In this document: positions 5,078 to 6,388 of the stretch, piece after piece
Layout of the letters: each line of letters starts with the position of its first letter
Numbering within the stretch: the first letter of the stretch is position 1
DNA from: a bacterium
GTDB taxonomy: Bacteria; Spirochaetota; UBA4802; UBA5550
DNA length: 6,388 bases
Assembly (NCBI GenBank): GCA_024224995.1
Contig: JAAENB010000126.1
Span: 1-6,388, forward strand
Reading direction: 5' to 3'
Position numbers and translations under genes: made by a program
The notes under the pieces: generated by a model
The model's input: only the letters and a program-made list of their open reading frames with translations
The model's database searches: none
What the model was told of the DNA's origin: nothing

Positions 5078-5824
5078 TTAAGAATATTGCTGCATCAGCA
5101 TTGGCCGAAGCGGGTTAGTACTTGCTTCGGCAGCTTTATACAGCTCATTTTTATCAAGCGGAATCCGTCGCAGATTAATATCAACAACTCCGTTTTTAAA
5201 TTCAATAAACGCGTACTCAGCCCAGTTCATTATCACCGGCGGCAAACCGCCGGTATATTCTTTAAAGGGAAACCCCACACTGCCGGGATTAACAATAAGC
5301 AGTTCCCGGTGCCTGCGAAGCATCCGGATGTGGGTATGCCCACCGGCCATAACCGCAGCACTCTTCCCATCCAGCATCTCGTCCAGGGTTTCAGTATCTG
5401 TAGTAGCAAGGATATCCTCCATGTGGGACCGGGGAGACCCGTGAAAAAACAGGATTGATGATTGGATTGAGGATAGTTCGTCAGGTGATATCATCATACT
5501 TTCTTTAAAGGTTCCAAGAAAATCAAGGTCTTCCGTGGAGAGTTTGCTCCGGCACCAGTTTATCTGTTCAAGAATAAACGGACTTTTAACATATTCTTCA
5601 ACCAGTCCCGAATCGGGATTTGCCAGGAAATCATCATGGTTGCCCATAATACAGGCGCAGCCCAGGTCACGGATCACTTCAAGGACAGAGGCAGGATTTG
5701 GTCCCAGGGTAGCGATATCTCCCAGGCATACAATGCTGTCTGCCCCGGCAAGTTTTATATCGCCCAAAACTTTTTTCAGGGCTATTTCATTGCCGTGAAT
5801 ATCGGAAATTAAAGCGATCCGCAT
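5078..5824 (-). CDS. Calcineurin-like metallophosphoesterase (YfcE/DUF2851-unrelated, MJ0936-like type)
   Basis: This 248-residue soluble protein carries the full set of metal-binding motifs of the calcineurin-like phosphoesterase superfamily: SDIHGN (D8, H10), GDIATLGP (D36), GNHDD (N62, H63), FHGSP (H128), GGHTH (H163, H165) and NPGSVG (179-184). The two-metal site is complete, so it should hydrolyse phosphomono- or diesters. Length and the NPGSVG signature fit the small YfcE/MJ0936-like phosphodiesterase group, whose physiological substrates are mostly undefined. No signal peptide is visible, so it acts in the cytoplasm. GGAGG lies eight bases before the ATG, and TTGACA-N17-TACAGT on the minus strand offers a promoter. 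It converges on the fibre lipoprotein gene with a 20-base gap and no clear terminator between. Nothing in the sequence ties it to the fibre genes. Confidence 0.9.
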   Translation of the reverse strand: MRIALISDIHGNEIALKKVLGDIKLAGADSIVCLGDIATLGPNPASVLEVIRDLGCACIMGNHDDFLANPDSGLVEEYVKSPFILEQINWCRSKLSTEDLDFLGTFKESMMISPDELSSIQSSILFFHGSPRSHMEDILATTDTETLDEMLDGKSAAVMAGGHTHIRMLRRHRELLIVNPGSVGFPFKEYTGGLPPVIMNWAEYAFIEFKNGVVDINLRRIPLDKNELYKAAEASTNPLRPMLMQQYS

Positions 5825-5862
5825 TTATCTTACCTCCAACAAAGAATATTGTCCACCAGGAT

Positions 5863-5891
5863 ACTGTACGAATCAATTATGGGAATGTCAA
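5863..5891 (-). promoter_or_regulatory. Probable sigma-70 promoter of the metallophosphoesterase gene
   Basis: On the minus strand a perfect TTGACA (5891-5886) is followed after 17 bases by TACAGT (5868-5863), a 4 of 6 match to TATAAT. It gives a leader of about 30 bases before the ATG at 5824. An inverted repeat, TGTCA-N7-TGACA (5886-5902), covers the -35 element and could be an operator. Confidence 0.5.
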
Positions 5892-5981
5892 CTTATATGA
5901 CAAATTTTATTATGTAGATATCGATGCATTATGATATACCCGCCCGTGACGGCGCAGCCGGATGACGTGGAGAAAAACCTG

Positions 5982-6009
5982 TTGACAAAAAAATAAAAAC
6001 TCTTATTAT
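5982..6009 (+). promoter_or_regulatory. Strong sigma-70 promoter of the terminal membrane protein gene
   Basis: A perfect TTGACA (5982-5987) is followed after 16 bases by TATTAT (6004-6009, 5 of 6). Transcription would start near 6016, leaving a leader of 30 to 58 bases depending on the start codon. The intergenic stretch 5825-6073 holds only this promoter, the divergent one, and a short GC-rich patch (5940-5972) to which no function can be given. Confidence 0.6.
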
Positions 6010-6046
6010 AAAAATAATTATTCACTGTATTTATAAAGGTATATCT

Positions 6047-6058
6047 ATGGAGAAGTAG
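6047..6058 (+). other. In-frame mini-ORF (Met-Glu-Lys-stop) ahead of the membrane protein start
   Basis: ATG at 6047 has AAAGG (6035-6039) seven bases upstream, good spacing for initiation. It is in the same frame as the gene that follows, but reaches TAG (6056-6058) after three codons. It could be a regulatory minicistron favouring re-initiation at GTG 6074, or the relic of an N-terminus interrupted by a nonsense change. Confidence 0.4.
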
Positions 6059-6073
6059 AATCCGGAGAGGAAA

Positions 6074-6388
6074 GTGAAATTTAAAAAGTCATATCTATTA
6101 AGTGTTATTTCTGTAATTATCATTTCAAATCTTGCGGCAGTTCTTATTTTTCCAACTTTAAGCTTTTTTAGCATGCGGCCAGAATTCCAGGAGCAATTTT
6201 TGGAAATAAATTCCACCTTTATTTTTACTTTTATTGTTAATGTATTCCCATTTATTTATGTAATTCCAGCTGTAGTTATATATATATGGCCGATTATAAT
6301 ATTTCCGTCTGAAAAAAAGAATTTATCCGGAATATCAAAAAAAGGTAAAACGAGATTATTAAATGCACCGATTATTATTAGTATTATA
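6074..6388 (+). CDS. N-terminal part of a multi-pass membrane protein, truncated by the window end
   Basis: The frame is open from GTG 6074 to the last base (105 codons), with GGAG (6064-6067) six bases before the GTG and an in-frame TAG at 6056 barring a longer form. It begins with a basic KFKKS, then a membrane helix at about 8-29, a short amphipathic loop with MRPEFQEQF (34-42), a second long hydrophobic stretch (49-77, containing FIYVIPAVVIYIWP), a basic cytoplasmic-looking loop (79-95), and LLNAPIIISII starting a third helix. No catalytic domain is reached. The layout faintly recalls the membrane parts of spirochaetal adenylate/guanylate cyclases or SpoIIE-type phosphatases, a guess from style only. 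A strong promoter precedes it. The opposite-strand open frame at 6031-6216 is a shadow. Confidence 0.65.
   Translation, partial: MKFKKSYLLSVISVIIISNLAAVLIFPTLSFFSMRPEFQEQFLEINSTFIFTFIVNVFPFIYVIPAVVIYIWPIIIFPSEKKNLSGISKKGKTRLLNAPIIISII

Noticed and set aside
5087..5798. Plus-strand open frames opposite the metallophosphoesterase gene.
   Set aside because: The minus-strand gene carries every metal-binding motif, so these are shadows.
6031..6216. Minus-strand open frame opposite the terminal membrane protein.
   Set aside because: The plus-strand frame has a promoter, a ribosome-binding site and clear membrane helices; the antisense frame has none of these.

Overview
The window looks like part of a chromosome of a diderm bacterium of moderate GC content, most likely a spirochaete. 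This is an inference. It rests on three predicted lipoproteins with relaxed lipoboxes (FSGC, FYGC, LSFSC), an ECF sigma factor paired with a membrane protein carrying a TolB/CsgG-like domain, and a terminal membrane protein whose style recalls spirochaetal sensor proteins. No rRNA, tRNA, CRISPR array, transposase or phage gene is visible.

Layout. A strong sigma-70-type promoter (41-69) is followed by a long GC-rich inverted repeat (138-210) in the untranslated leader of a 54-residue lipoprotein gene (242-406). An ECF sigma factor gene (467-994) then overlaps by ATGA a membrane protein gene (991-1761), the candidate anti-sigma or signalling partner. A hairpin (1768-1796) separates this pair from a convergent lipoprotein gene (1812-2723, minus) with a coiled-coil stalk and YadA-like head repeats. 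A divergent region with phased A-tracts leads to a membrane-anchored endonuclease/exonuclease/phosphatase-family protein (2936-3868). Next comes a second, larger stalk-and-head lipoprotein (3972-5057), paralogous to the first. A metallophosphoesterase gene (5078-5824, minus) converges on it. Divergent from that is the start of a multi-pass membrane protein (from 6074), cut by the window end.

How the genes may work together. The two fibre-like lipoproteins and the sigma/partner operon share a similar sequence just upstream (TTGG, then AAATA, then an AT-rich -10-like TATAT). This suggests, without proving it, that the ECF factor controls its own operon and both lipoproteins. The lipoproteins resemble trimeric autotransporter adhesins in stalk and head, including N@d and H@d polar core layers in the larger one. 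They begin with a lipid anchor and have no C-terminal beta-barrel. The candidate system is therefore an ECF-controlled set of lipid-anchored trimeric surface fibres. The metallophosphoesterase and the terminal membrane protein look like ordinary neighbours.
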